From the NCBI GenBank assembly GCA_010645155.1, contig CM021315.1, positions 9,228,819 to 9,292,818 on the forward strand: a stretch of 64,000 nucleotides of DNA. The letters run 5' to 3'. Numbering within the stretch: the first letter of the stretch is position 1; each line of letters begins with the position of its first letter. The position numbers and the translations under genes were made by a program. Positions 33,901 through 48,900 of the stretch are shown here, in pieces. Below the pieces are notes generated by a model. It searched no databases and was not told where the DNA came from. It saw only the letters and a program-made list of their open reading frames with translations. The DNA is from Tigriopus japonicus (taxonomy: Eukaryota; Arthropoda; Copepoda; Harpacticoida; Harpacticidae).

Positions 33901-36900
33901 GGGTGCAAATAGTTTATGGCTCCAAGCATTACAAATGTTACCAATATTTCAATATTTATCGCATGTACCGGTTCGTTCGTCTTGGCCAAAGCGATTACGC
34001 TTTGTTAGGAACATGTTGCCCGATCATTTTTCAAGAAAACCAAGATAAAATCGTCTTTCTACCTCTTGGAACTAATTCTTTCTCTACACATTGGAAACTC
34101 GGGGGGGAAACCCGAATTCCATGCTTGCTACCTCATGCGCAAATATTGCCCCCAAGAAGTCCATTTGCATTCCAGCTCGCTCCCATACATAACAGGAGTC
34201 GCCATTGAATAAGAACTGCACCCGAGCGTTCCATTGCTTCATTTAGTATCAAGCCCGATATGAAATTGAAGGCTGCTCAGGTCTCGCTTCAGAATTTCAC
34301 CGACAAGTACGCAGAGGTTGAAGTGGGTGAAGCTGATGTATCTGATATTTAAAGTCAAATATTTTTGTTCGGAATGATAATATCATTAGTCTACCGAGAT
34401 GGCGCCAAGAATATCAATTTTTGCTCTCGCAAGATTTCCGTGAAGTCATTCATTTTCAATGACTGTTAACTGCCCACTCGTCTTCTCTAAAAAAATGCTG
34501 TCCCAACTCACGGGGAATCGTGGATCAGAGAGGTGAATGTACGATTTTTTCCTTCTGACCTGCGTGTTCGAGAGGGTTTCTTATTTTGATTTCGTTACCG
34601 AGAGAAATGAAAAACAATCATATTGCCTCTTGCCACATTCAGAATAATCTCGACAGCCTTTTCCTCCGTGTCAAGATTTCAATATCAGTTGTATGGCGGA
34701 AGGAGTACGGCACTTTTGTCCTTGTTCCACTGCGTACGCCTCAAAACTTGGTGAGATGGAAAAGTTCCGCTCCATTCAGATTGGACAGAGAGGCAAAGTC
34801 TGAGTTCGTTCAATCTATTTTTCGGTCCTTTTATACAGTCTTCCTCCTCTCCTTCTGCTTCTTCTTACCCTGGTTGGGATTGTGTGGAGCTGAAGAGATT
34901 TGGAGGGCTGGATTCGTTATTTTCCAGTTGCATCCTCTCTTTACTGGTCGAGCTCCCCGGAGATTTGTTCCCTAATAGATTTCCTCTTTTTCCCGTTCCA
35001 AATTCGCTTTGAAAACGCTTTTGTTCCATGTTCTCAGATCCAAATCGAGGTTTGCGAACCAGAAAAAGGATCGACAGGGAAAGTACTGTAGTTGGCTCAT
35101 TGGGGGTTCAAACATGAAAAAATCTTGCAGAGTTTCAAAAGTGAATTTAGCCAGTCATTTGGCCACATTTGAACCGGAATTGAGATCAAGGTTGACACGC
35201 ATTGGTGTTTGTTTGATCTCCATGACATTTTTCCCGATGAGTTATGGGCTCGAACCGTTTGTTTTGATCTAAAGATGCATCCGTCGAGATAAACGAGTTA
35301 AATCCTTTCAATGCACCATATCTTTTTGCCTTTGTTGAAAGACATTCCATAGTGCATGATGACATTTCTCGATCTCAGACGGAGAATAACTTCGCCTGGC
35401 CTTCAATGGTGTAACAAACTTGTTTTTGAATTACCGAGGGTAGTGTGCCATTTTACCATACACGGTGATCAGAACTTTGGTCGTGAGCCGCCTTTTACCC
35501 CTTCACCACTTTTTTCTCGATCCACCAAAGAGGGCTGATTTATGAGCTCACTATATTTATGTCCGATTCAGAAGGTTAGAGAGCTTCTTTTGGGAAAAGG
35601 GCCGTCTGGGCACGGCCTTATGGGCCAACTTTTCTTTTTCCACGACCGATGCCTGCAGATTGGTCCCAATGGGAAATTGGATTCAACTTTCAGACTCGTT
35701 GGAGGATCGATTGTTCCCAATCAAAATGATCTGTTTCCGCCCACAACTCAAGTGAAGGGCGTATTTCGAGACAACCTGAACTGAAGGTAAAGTCGTTGGT
35801 TGTTCCCCCATTCTTTGGTTGTGACAGACTTGATGGAAGACTTCTCTTCAGATGCAAATGAAAGTTCATTTTCTCAAAGATTTGCAACTCAGAAACTTGA
35901 CTTCAAAACAAGGAACAAAGGTGCACCATCAAGGCTGACTTTGTTTATTGTCAGGGAACATTTCCATTCTTTGTTGAATTGAATCAAGAGGCGAGTCAGC
36001 AATGTTCTTTTCTTATAACTCGTACTTAAGGAGAAGGAACGAAACAATTTATGATTATCCCATTACAATTCAAAGATAGAACTCGCTGACATGGAAGTTC
36101 GAACAAGGCTGTCAGTTGTAAGATACCTGTGTGTTTCATGTTGATACGTACACACAGTTGGTTCCTCGATCCAAAATATTTGCCTCATGAGTCAATGTAA
36201 AAGCAAAGCAACTTCACCATCAGCCACAAAATGGTCCCATAGCCCTGGCTGAGTGCTTCAGTTGCCGAGAATTCCTAGGAGTCCAATGGCTCGAACACTC
36301 TCGTTCAATCACATGTGCTGTCTCCAAATAGTTAGGACGAAAAACTAACTTAGTGCGTAGGTAAGTCCCGGCTCGAATTGGTGAGATAGGATATTCCTGC
36401 ACCGGACGAAGACTTTTCCCCTCCTGTTCCCGGTGAATGTATGCTCTTGTACAAGGTCAGCCTGCCAGAGTTTGGAGTTTTCCACCTCTCTTTGTGCTAT
36501 CTAAGCACCCATGGACCGATCAGCCCCTAGGTGTCTCTTGTGAGAATTACCAAGCCACGGTTGGCTTTTTTTTGTATCGGATGGTGCGAGTGTGTGTTTG
36601 TGTGCTTTAGCTTGGCATTGAAGAGGCTGGAGTGGCAAATGGCGAGATCATCTCCTCCAAAGCCTCTGCCCCCTCTTCAACTGTATATGTATAGAAAGAG
36701 CGAGAGTGAACATGCATGCCTTGAATTTGAAACTCTTTTTAGCTGTTCGAGTGTAACATTAACAAAGCTGGCTGCTCGTTTTTGTTCAGCCAAGAGAGTT
36801 TTTAAACTTGATCATGGAGGGTGTCAAGAGGACTCAGAAGGACGCAATGTAGTTCATCTTCCTCCTCCTCCTCCTCCACCTACTTCTTTTACTACTAGAC

Positions 36901-39900
36901 CTCCTTACTAGTTAGTAGGGCCGTTCCTTCAACGGCGTGGCTAAGCTCATGGACAGAGATTATAGCGAGAGATTCAATTTCTTAAGAACTTCCCGACTGT
37001 TATCAACAATTCCACATCCTCCCGCCCTACATTGGTCCGACAATGAAATAATCCATACGTGAGTGAGGGAATGTCAGTGTCAAAGGCAGAAGAAGTGTGC
37101 CAAAGTGACCGTTGAGGTGTGCCATGGACGAGAACGTAATGACCAGGTCCCAAACCTATCGGGAGCCTATTATCCCGGAAATTGACTCGTTTTACGAATT
37201 CCACGCCACCGAACTTGAGCCCGTTGAAGACGAGGAGGATGAGCTAAATCACCAAACGGAGGACAACGAGATAGTTTTCACCATAAATCATGGGCAAGAT
37301 AATGGAAAGAAGAGCAACTCACATCAGGTGGCATTCTCGTCCGATCACCTTTACTTATCGAACCGTTTCTTTTCGTAACTCTTCGTTATCTTCAACGAAA
37401 AAATAGTACCCTTTCTTTGATATTTGTCCGTTTTTTTCTGAAACTTTTACGTAAAGGTGACGGCCAAGAATGTTACTTTCCAATTTCCAATAGACGGCCA
37501 CCAGAATCGAGCCATCATTGCCCAACTCAATTTCCAAGAGGCAATTCATGCGTCGAAGGTCCATTTCGCTCACCAATGTCGACACTGGAGCCGAAGGAGG
37601 ATCAGGAGATGGAAATGGAAATTCAGACTCCTCTTCGATCCTTCAACTCAGAGGAGCTGCCACCTTTGAGAACTTATTGGAAAAAGGAGAGGAATGTGAT
37701 ATCCTCGGCCGCGTGCCTTTGAGAAAATCCAAGAACTTTAGCCAAACGAGCCTGTGTCGAATGCGAAGAAGTGGAAGCTCTTCATTGGACCTCGATGACG
37801 AGGAGGGCTTCAAAGGTAGACGGCCTAATTCCGTCTTGGTCCATGACAACGAAGAACTTTTGAAACTGGCCGAGGAGTTGGAAATCATGAACATGGTGGG
37901 CCATGATATTCAAGATATGCTCGATCGATGCCCCAAATCACCTTCGCCGCATCGAAAGCTCTCGAGTAATTGTAAACCAACTGCTAGAACGACTTTGGTC
38001 CGTCGAAACAGTAGCGGCTACCACAGTGGTGGTAGTGGAACCTTTGCTAAATGTGGAAAGCCCAATGATAAAGATGATGTCCAATCTCACCCGCATCCTG
38101 AGAGTGCGAGCCAAATGGCTCCGCTCACCCAATTAAATGTGAGATCACATGCTACACCTAAGATTGGACACTATGCGTCAAAGTTTGAGGACTCGCCAAA
38201 GCAAAATAATATTCAGTCGAGTGCTGAAAATCATTCCAAAACTTCACGACTGTCGACAATCTCCAGCTTATTTGGGGCCTCCAAAAGGTCTTCAATGCAG
38301 AGTTTGAGCACTAATCCTTCCAAGCCCGTGAGAAAATATGATAGGCAATCCTCATCCTCAAGTAGAAGCAGCAATAAGATAACGGGAAAGTCAAGTCAAA
38401 ATGGAGAATCCAACTACTCGGACGACAAAAGAAGTAACTTTATCCAAAGCAGATCTTCAACGGCTCTTCAACTTCTGAGCACAAGACGAAAGTCTTTAGC
38501 TGTCACCGAGAATGACGCCTACGCTGCCATGCGAAGTGCCAAAAGTCAAACGGACTTGACCAAATCCAACGTCAAACCTTCGCCTCTTGTTGTGCGCAAG
38601 AAAGCAACTCCTGGACCAGGAATTACTGACCTCAAGGAAGCCAAAACACCAAAGCCGAAGCGATCCAGCTTTTTAAATCCAAATTTCGACTCTAAATCTC
38701 GATTAAGTTTCAAGGAGCGATCTTGGACTGAAATTGAGCGGTTGTGGAAAGGAAAGGTCAAGGAACCGCCCAATATTGAACACGTGTTCATAAAGAATGA
38801 GAAGGCAAGAGCTAAAAATCGCTCAGAGCGGTCCAAAACAATTCCATTGAGTAACACGTTACCACCCAAGACATCTCCTGCCTTAGCTCGAGTGGCTTCG
38901 CATCATGGATCCCCCGGAGTGTATCGAGTGTGTCCGTCCTCACCGCAATCAAGGTCAACCTCCACCCTTTCACCACGAGTCGTTAACAAGTCGGTAGATT
39001 TGTTGAGTCCGCAGGTCATGGAAGCCTGGCAAATATCTCATGGATACCTATCAGAAAGACATCATCGAAACCGGTCCATGCCATTTTTGAGCGGCATGAC
39101 CAAGAGTCCTTCGATTGAATCCACTCCCGAAATGGATGCTCATTTTGAAAACTTGCTCCTTGTGTGGTAAGAATCCTCTTCACTGAATTTTCCACCTCTT
39201 GAGACAGATTTCAGCTCACAATTGCGACTAGATAGTGGCACAGTCTCTTCACGATTTAGATCCTTGTTCCATTCGGAATGGGTTTCGGAGTCTCAGGTCT
39301 CATTTGCAAAGTTCAGTGGTGTTTTGCTACAGGGACTTGGGGAATAGGAAAAGTTAATTTATGGTAGACCACAAAGAACAGAGTGAAGAGGAAGAGAAGG
39401 CGAGTTCAGGGAGGGTGAGAAGAACAGGATGAAGAGGGAACTACTACGACGATGACGACGACGCACAGAATATGGCAAGAGTTGGAACTAACGACGTTGC
39501 TAGCTAGCTAGCTCAAAAAGGGAACTTTTCGCGCGGTCGAGGTTTTGATGGACGTCCTTTCTACCTCCTAATTTGAGAAATTGAAATTAATTGAAATTCC
39601 TACGTATGACGTGTTTACGAAAGTTTCTCTTCTCCTGGTAATATTGCGCTCAAACTTGATTGTGCCAATATGGCAAAAGCTTCGCAATAAGGAGGTTTCG
39701 AACATTCACACGCTTTGAGCGGAAAAGATGGATTGATGACTCCATACTCGTATGCCTTGTTGAGTTGCTCTCGCTTTTCTACATACTGAGCCGACTTTTA
39801 GTGGGAAACTTTAATGTCACTTACTTGAATAGACAAAACCCGTTCTTAAAAGATAACCCTCACCTAATATATTTCTGAACAGTTGCGTTTTTGATTTTAA

Positions 39901-42900
39901 GTACAGGTAGAGCATTCAACTTACTTATTCAGCCTCGGTGTTTCAAATATCATTATGAAAACACCGAGATGAAGATCGTGTTAGACGTCATCTATGAGCC
40001 TTTGTAGTAATGACTGCCATGTTATACGGAATCAAGATTTGGAACAACAGAGAATGAACTGTGTTTCAAGTTCAGAAGATTCAATAGCACACCTGGGCGA
40101 GCTCACCTATGCTTGCGTTTCCAGAAGATTTGCCTCATTGAAGAGAAATGAGTGAAGTCAAACCGGTGCACGGGTGTACGAACATTCAATAGCAATACGA
40201 GTCTCTGGGAGGAGAGTTGTGGGAAGGAGGAGCGAACATGATGCATTCAGAGAAAAATTTCTGAGCTAATACAACACGGCCAGCTTGCCAACAACATCCA
40301 TGACTGACACCTAGACCCCATTCAGTGCCTAGAAAGTTGTGTAGTTCCCCATGCTCGCAGCAGCTCTCTAATATCCTTCTGAGGCCGGACAAGCCTGGAC
40401 AAGGCTGCCTCGTTTGGAGTTAGTGTTCTAGACCCTGAAAAAAATCGACTCTCACGCTACTTCTTGAGGCCATTAGCACCTAAGTTATTTACAAATTTAC
40501 CGACTCCTTGTTAAGAAACTTCATCCCAAAAGGTCTGCCAAGAAATAAGAGTGTTGTGTTTAAAGTTCTTAAAGTGACCTCCTATAAGAGGATTTGGTAT
40601 TGGCCTTTCCGCGGTGTGCATTTGTGCCCAATATTTACATTGGCAGCTTCCCCAAGGTCCACACTCTTCTCAAGAGCCGTGCTTTTAAGCATTTCTTGTT
40701 GATCTTTGGCGTTTTCTAGTCCCCCAGTGACCACAAAAGACCTCATTATGAACATCCATAGTGGCAGTCATGCAAACATCGCTCACTTACCTCCTACCAG
40801 TCATAAGAGATGCTCATCCTTGGACCAGACATTCCCTCTTCCCCCAGCCAGGACCCGTCGACGAAGGCCAAGTTCAGATGCCTCTGATGAGCACCAAGTC
40901 CAAAAGCATAAGCGTGAAGTCCTTCAGAAACAAAGATCAGGATCAGTTCCACCGCCCGGGGACAAGTCTGACGAAGAGACCTCTTCTCAGTCATCACAAA
41001 GTGGAATCAAGGCCAATCGTCCATTGTTTCGTCAAAGGACTCTATTTACCCCGCCTCCGTTTCGTACGAGTAACTCGGACAGCACCACGCCTAAGATCTC
41101 TCGAGGCTCCTCAGATGTCGATTTGTCGTTTAGCAACACGCCCTTTGGATCTTCCGGACAAGCTAAGCACCACAAAGGTAACTGGAAAAGCCGTGCCAAT
41201 CGATGGTTGTGGGGAGGCTCGAAGAAGGAGAAAGAATCCGAGGATGGCGGAAGTAGAGACTCAAGTACATCGAGCAACAAGTCCGTGACCTTGAGGCACA
41301 AAAAGAGAAGGTCGCCACACACATCCTGTCCTGACATATCGAGTGCATCTTCGGATTCATCAAGAAGTAATAGCCCGACCGGGTTAAGAGCATCCTTCAA
41401 TTCCTTGTTCCACAAGCCTCGACATCGTACTAACTCGTTCTCGTTGGAGGATAATAATAAAGTATTGGAACGATGCTCGCCTGTCGAGGCAAGACGATTC
41501 CGGAATCTCCATTCCACGCCACCCAATGATCGATTTTGCTTCATCCCTGACCACGGGGACAATTGTGGTTTCGATTGTGCTGACCACAAATATGTCTCCA
41601 AGAATTCCAATATGAACCCCGGTTCTGCTTCCATTGATATTCCTCTCGAAGAAGACAGTCCATTTGTGTCCGGAGAGTACATTCGATATTCGCCGCCGTC
41701 TCTACCCCCTAATTTAGATGTGTGCAATTACCCAAATTGCCATGAGTGTTCGCAACATGCTTACATTTCCAGGTAGGGCAAACACAAAGATTTCTTCTTA
41801 CCTGCTCCATGGTAAGACAGAAGAACAATGAACCTTAATACAACCATAACAGCAGAGTTTGATTCCTCAGGTGAAATCAATGCGTAAAATGAAAGGAAAG
41901 TAAGAGGCCTTCATCACTTGTACATCCCTAGATCTAGAGCATAGTTAATGAAATAAAGCAAGACAACTTTCTTCAACCTAAGGGTCTACTTACTCACCTG
42001 CAGACTCAAATCTTTTTTGATGTTGGTGCTAAAAATACTCAGAAGAGTTGTGCTGTACTGCGTCGTCTTTCTTTCCTACTTTAAATTACTTCAGATCTGA
42101 GGTAGTTCCAAGTGCCAAATGCCAACTAGTAACGCCTTTCGTCCCATTGTTGGAGTTGGTGTGGCTGTCGCTTTAGATGATTAAGGAGCGTGGAAGAGGA
42201 TGGCGGGCCACAGGCTCTTTTGAAGGACAAACTTCGGTAGCAAAATGCAATCTCAGTGTGTGACTTGAATGATGATGCAAGTTTATCCTCAGATATCTTG
42301 TTCCTTGGATTCTTTAAAGCATGTTCTTGAACTCTTCTTGCTTGCAGTACATTGAAGTCCTGCAACATTTTGTAGTCTGGTTCGATATCCCCCATCTCAA
42401 CTATTTAGGACAGGAAGAAAGCTTTCGTTCATGGTTAACACCTGTTGTCAACTTTCAAGGATGGAATAAAAAGGTCCTTTGGGTCATGGACTTGCTTCAC
42501 CCATTCTCTGTTAATGGCTCTTGCATGTTCCCTCAATGTTAACCACAGCTAGAGCTTGGCGTTCATATGCGTTGGGTAATGACACGTTTGGTCCGTGTTC
42601 CATGTAGGTCTTCAGGATAGGGATTGTGTAGATGAATGTGACTCTGGATTACTGAATGAGCAACTAAGTCGTTTCGTTTGAAAAGGGGCAAATAACACTA
42701 ATTTCGACAATTTCCTTCGAAAGGTTGGCTACCGTCTGGCTTCTAGGAATTAGTTTTGTTACGGAATGAGCATAATTATCTTCCTCGGTATTCAGTGGTA
42801 GAAAGGTATTAATCCTACGTTCTGGTTTATAATTCTCAACTAAAAGTCCCTCGTACATTGCCCAAATATCCAATGGTTATATTTGGAAAGACGATAGGTT

Positions 42901-45900
42901 TCTGAAACAAAGAATCTGTGGCCATCGGAAGCTAATTAATCATGGCAGTTTCGTGGTGTTCTGAATAAGCCTCTAAATCCATGGGGACCAATCTCATTGC
43001 ATTTGTTATTCTGTCCATCAAAATGTCGGCCCACTCCTATTCATCTTAGCGAGTGCCCACAGCCATAATGTACTCGTACTAGGAATAGGCACACACATTG
43101 AAGTAACCATCAAATATACGATATTCTCATTCATTTCATCTTTGTTTTGTTTCCTTACTGTTTCAGGGATGCGGCGGCGGCCGCCAATTCCTCTCCAAAA
43201 ACTGGGAACCGAGTGGACCGCTCCCAGAGTTTAAGAGACCAGGAAGCGGTAAGTCGAGGACAAAAGGTACAGCATCTTTTCTTTACAATGTTAAAAGCCT
43301 CATCAAGCAAGTCAGTTTGTTCAAGCATTTTAAACTCGGAGACGTTCATATTCGCATAAGGCGAGGCTTGAGAACGTGTGTCTGTCAAACATCTAGAGAG
43401 AACTGAAGATGAGGACGAGACTCTGATTGGAATTGGCCATTGTTTGCCTTTCATTTTCCTTTTTGTTGGAATTCTTCTTTGAGACCGGGGAACCCGAAGC
43501 TGTGTAAGCTATAGTAGCTGCAGTTCCTTCTAGAAATCCTTTCAAACTTTTTGGCAAAACACTCTCTGATCGTTTCTTTCCCTTATAATGGCTGGAGGTC
43601 CTTCTCGTAGACACGAATGAAAAAGTAGTGATAAGTTCAAGCTTTGGCTTGAGCTCGTGCGAGCTCATCTCATAAGTAGTATACAAGGTAAAAGCTTGGA
43701 CTTGGATCGAGACTGTTTTGAATGGGCTCCAAAATCGAAGGAGGATGCGATCTTCCTCGCGAACTTTCTTTTAGTCGAACGGACAGACTGATTCGTCGTG
43801 GTTGCTACTTTGCAAACCGTCACGTCTAAATAATTACTCATAAAATAGTTGGCATCCAATTTACGTCACTCAAGATCCACCCAATAGTTTGAAAAAAGCG
43901 TGGGCTCGGATTGGAACCTCAACGCATTTCCTTGATTGATGTATTGTGAAGGGAAAAGCTTGTAGCGAAGGTTTGGAAAGAACCATCGCCCCAAAGAATT
44001 GAAAGCTAGCTGAAGTCGAAATGCAATGAAAAAAAATCGGTCTCGGGGGGGAAAAACTCGACATAAAAAGGGCTGGCCCATCACTAATATGTAGCCCAAT
44101 TTTGGCACAGATTTTGATATCATGGCCCATAAATGTAGAACGAGGTTCCGTTGATGAGGAGACACTTTAGGAGCCCCACCCTGCTATGTGTGTCAAACCA
44201 ATAGTGTTCCAGATCCTTCATTGAGCAAATACAAACAGGTTTGGACAAAGTCCACGTTCACTAGTGGTTACTTCACAAAAGACCGTAATTGTGGAGCCGA
44301 ATACCATTTCCCTCTAGTCAACAATGGTGTTGAAAGTTGCTTTCGTGGGCAAAAGCTGAGTCACGTTTTTTTAAAGAAACAAAAAGCGTTTCCATTAATC
44401 ACCGGAATCAGAGAGTTTGTAGCAGTGCACAACAAATCAAACGGATATCCAAGATAGATTTATTCTGCGTAGCCCTGAAAGATGGACCAGACCCAAAAAA
44501 GGCTCCATTTTTCATCGTCAAAGTGGAAATAACTTTAGATTCAGTGCCCATGTTGGCTGTTTCATTGTTTCGTTCCAAGCACTTTTTGCTGTTCAATGGG
44601 CAGATACGTCAAATCAATTTCTCACCTGGCGGGCATTTTTTCTCATCGATGTCCCTTGACTATCAACTTTTCAGGTTGAAGTATGCCTAGATTAGATTAT
44701 CGAATTTCATAATCATAATATTGGTATCAGAATAGGTGTTGTTGTTGTTGTTGTTCTTATTGTTGTTGTTTATGATGATGATGATGCTGATGATGGTGCA
44801 AGGCAGAGAACCGACTTTCTTTTGAGTCGAGTGACTCCAAGCAGAACTAAAAGTTGGCCTTTGGAGTGAGCAACCTGCGAAGAGCTCTCAAGTCGCACAT
44901 CTTCCTCGGCCTAGAGACTTTGGTGAATGTGTGTGAGAGAGTACGTGCATGTGTGCCTACTGTTTGTAGTTAGAAGATGCTCACCCTTGGGCAAGAGTGT
45001 TCCAAGCTTGCTGGCCTTTGTTCCACTTCGTAACTGAGACAAAGTTTTTGACACAATTTTGAAAATCAATTTTCCCTTCATGATCATCTCGGAGCGAGCG
45101 AGACGAAGCTACTACGTCGTAATCCTCGACTCAGTACTCGACTAGAAGGAAGGAAACTGAATGGAACCCTGCGAATTCTTCTATATGTTTTTCTTGTCAA
45201 TTGCTACGCATAAGCTTTAGGTGTGTATTTTATGGGAGGATGTCTTTGGCTTCTTCACCCACGGGTTTACCCAAGGAGAGATTGAAACGAAGTTCGGTTA
45301 TCCTTGTTGCCTTGTTCTCCATCTCCCTCCTCCCATGTTGTACTCCTCAAACTTAAGTGACTTTTAATGAGACCACAAGATCTGCTTCAACTTTCCTGAG
45401 GTCCTCAAATTTCAATAGAGCTAGTAGCTCGGAGTGTTTCGTCTTGTTTACTTCTTTGACTTGCTTGTGCCTCGGGCCCAAGTTCAGACCTCATTGGCGT
45501 TTTTTACACTATTTGAGTTGAAGGCACGTCATTTTCTCTCGGGTAACAGCCTCGAAGGATCACGGTTTCATTCCTCCAAAGTGGTTCTTTCACGTTGGAA
45601 TTGTGATCCTTCTTTGTCTTAGAGCAGATACCTTCAGTGCGTGCGTAGTACATGTACGTAGTTCTCGCTGAATTGCTGAGAAGTGGAAAGAAAAAGAGTT
45701 TCGCTCTTGTTCATTCAGTCTTGGCCATCAACTTTTCGAACAGATTGCCCCATTTGAATTTTTCTGGCTTCATAAAAGGCGTCTTATATTGTCCTTACAC
45801 GCTTAGTCAAACTTTATTTATGAATGAATATTTCTGAACACTTTCTCAGGTTTGGCGTTGGATCGGGAAGTCGGAGAGTGTTTTTGTCACAACAAATAAA

Positions 45901-48900
45901 AAAAGCTTTGTTAAAAAATATGAACAAAATATCAATATTAATAAAAACTTATTCCCTTAAAGTTCCATTTGGGAATCATTGAAGTGTTCCAAAGGTGCCT
46001 TCAAAATTCACTATTGAAGCTGTTAAAATCAGTGTGAAGATTTGTTAAATGAATATAAAAGGAATCAAATCATTTTTAAAATTATCCTAGACATGTGTGC
46101 GTTCGTCATGCCTACCCAATTCTGGGCTCTATGGACTGCTTCTCATTCGATCCACGCTCTTTCCCATCTATCTGATGAGCGGTAAAACCTGGGGAAGTGA
46201 AGAGGGGTAGTGAAGGACAACTACTCCATGCATGATAGTAAACTAACTGGCTTTCTCTCTATGCACGGGGGAAAAGCACCTAAAACTGGAAGAGACATCA
46301 AAAATCACAGCTCTGCCCCTCTGCCTAATGTGAGCAGGACTGTCGGCCAATCGGCCGAGACTGACTTTTGCGAGCCTGTTCGTAGGTAGGTTCGTTTGCA
46401 CGTACGTTTGTGGTGTTTTAATCTTCCTTGGTGCTTGGGATACGATATCTATCTGAAATGTATCTATCCTATTGGGTGCTCGCGAGCGAACGAACTTCAC
46501 AGTTGGAGTGAGTGTTGGCCTATGGAGTGAGTGGATGATTCTTATTTTGCCATTTCTCATCTGTAATCAAGTGAACTTTCCAAAGAGATATTCAAAAGAT
46601 TCCTGATTCTATCGTGAAAGGAAGACCGAAGTGAACACTGTTCCACTTTGATCGAAGAGCGATCATGGTCCTGTTTTTGTTCAAGTGAGGTTTGGAGAAA
46701 CATGGTCTTACTCATTCTACACATCAAGAGCCCTTGGCACCCAACAAGTGTTGTACTTTCAAGCTGTGTTGAAAGTTGAACCTTGGTTGTCCCCGATTTA
46801 GATGGCTTAAAATATCTCGATCCACGAGAGCTTAATGGTTGGAAGTGAAACGATGGGTGTGTCACTTGGCTTGGACCAAGTCCCGTAGAAATAGGAACGT
46901 GTGACTTGAAGGCGGATATGAGTGTAGTCCACTTGAGATAATGCCCTTGCCTTTGAGTAATAGTGTGCTAGATCCAGCAGGGATAGTGCTGGAACTTCGT
47001 CGTCCACTCTCTTCTCTTGATTACATGGAAGAACCAGATTCCTTTCCCTTGGTCCCTCCAAAAAGCATAGAACACAGAGTGGGAACCCTGATTCTAATGT
47101 GAAACTCTACTGGCCTCCTTGCATCACACAATAATCTCAATCTCGCTTCTTAAGACACTGCGAGGGGATGTCAACTTCTTCCCAGGAAGTTAATTGTTGT
47201 TACCTTGTCGTAGTTTCAGTGACTTTCAAATTCCGTTGTATTTTATGACATCCCACAACGGCATTGTTGCATGCAGTTGTCAGGCGATTACATTGAGGCA
47301 AAAGTGTAACTTTTCAGATTTCCCCTCCTCAAGGGTCTAAGTATGATCCTCAAGTTAGATGAACGTTCTTCACTCCATTCTATTACTTGCCACTTGGCTC
47401 GGAATTCATTAGCGAGAACCCGAATATTTAGGTTACGACGTGTTTTCCACCGATCCCTCGCCATGAGAAAGAAGGTGGCAACCCTGGGCTTGACTTTTTA
47501 TCAGTTTGAGTCTTTGACGGTGGGCAGTGTGGTGGTGATGTCCTCTTCAAGCCACCAGGCCAAGTTGAAATGATTCAAGGAGCCTTGGTAATTCAATGGA
47601 AGCCCGCTAATGCCCTTCCTTCACCCAAAGTACTTGGTTTGTGAGTGTGTGCGTGTGTAGTGTCGCCCACTCTCCGAAGTTGGGGTGGTAACTACCGTCC
47701 TTGGCTATCCTCTTTTTTTTTCCTCGTATTGGCAGTGAATGGGTTAGTTTGTGGGTGACAGGGTTCCCTCTGCTCACTGATGGAGTGACATAATCATTGG
47801 TGGAACCTTCGGAGTTCTGTAGTTCGAGAACCCAAAGTGACTTTTCCCCCTTGCTCAAACCAGTCATAAAGTGTAGTGGTCCATCAACGTCAGCATTGAG
47901 AGGTTTGGGTTTGTGGAGTGAGAATCGAAACGGTCCTCCGAGACTAGGTTCTTTTTTGAATGTCTAAAGCCAAAATTTGCAAGTGTCTTGACCGTAGAAT
48001 TGAGTAAGACCAATTTAATGTTTATTGTTGTCGTGAGATTGAGTCCCCAGTGACTCCTTTTTGTGTCGTGAAGGAGCATTGTCTGGAACATGGTAAAATG
48101 GAACGATAGTGATATTCAGTGATAGTGAGTAGCAACCTTCCCAACCTGAATGGAGCCAATGATAGACACAACTATGGTCGCCATTGAAGATGCATCGTCT
48201 GTGGCTAAATCTCCACCAGGGCCTTCAATACCCTCAAACAGGTCATCTCTACCGCAAGCTTTGTCAGATTTGGCCACCAACATCAGTCTTCATGTTCGAG
48301 AGCCCACTCCTGCTCGGAATGAGGATGATTCGGATGACGATGCTGATGATGAATCGTCGTTGTCTCAACCTCGAAAACACTACCCGTACATCCCTCGTCG
48401 GGAACGCTCTCACTCAACCGTGACTAACCCGATCATCCTCGCCTCTCAATTGGAAAGCATTTCGGAGCCAAAGATCAAGCGTCGATCGGTCAGTACTTGC
48501 GGACCCCTGTCAATCAGTCCACCCACCAAAACTTTACGAAGCGATGACGATAGTATGAATGTGGCTCACGCTGATTTGACTCCACCGATTTCAACCCCAC
48601 CACCTACCTCGATCACGCCAACGTCATCGGCGACCAAACCGCCAATAATTGGCGGAGTGCGACTCCGAGAATCGCGCCAACATCCAAGACTGAGTCCCCA
48701 CGTCCGTTTCAGTAACATTGAGGATCGTGCCGGTCAATTTCGTTATCCATATCTGGAGGCGGGCCTTCACTCCACGAACGCGTCCCCTTTGCTATTGGGC
48801 TCGGGTGTCACGGGGTACAAACGTGGAAGTGGGCGATGTCATCATCTCAGTGTGGATGTGGACGATGCTAAGAATTTGAATACTGTGACTGTACGTCCGA

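Noticed and set aside
41032..41727. 231-codon minus-strand frame
   Set aside because: It is antisense to head D, whose Ser/Arg codons leave the reverse strand open. It has no splice borders or recognisable domain.
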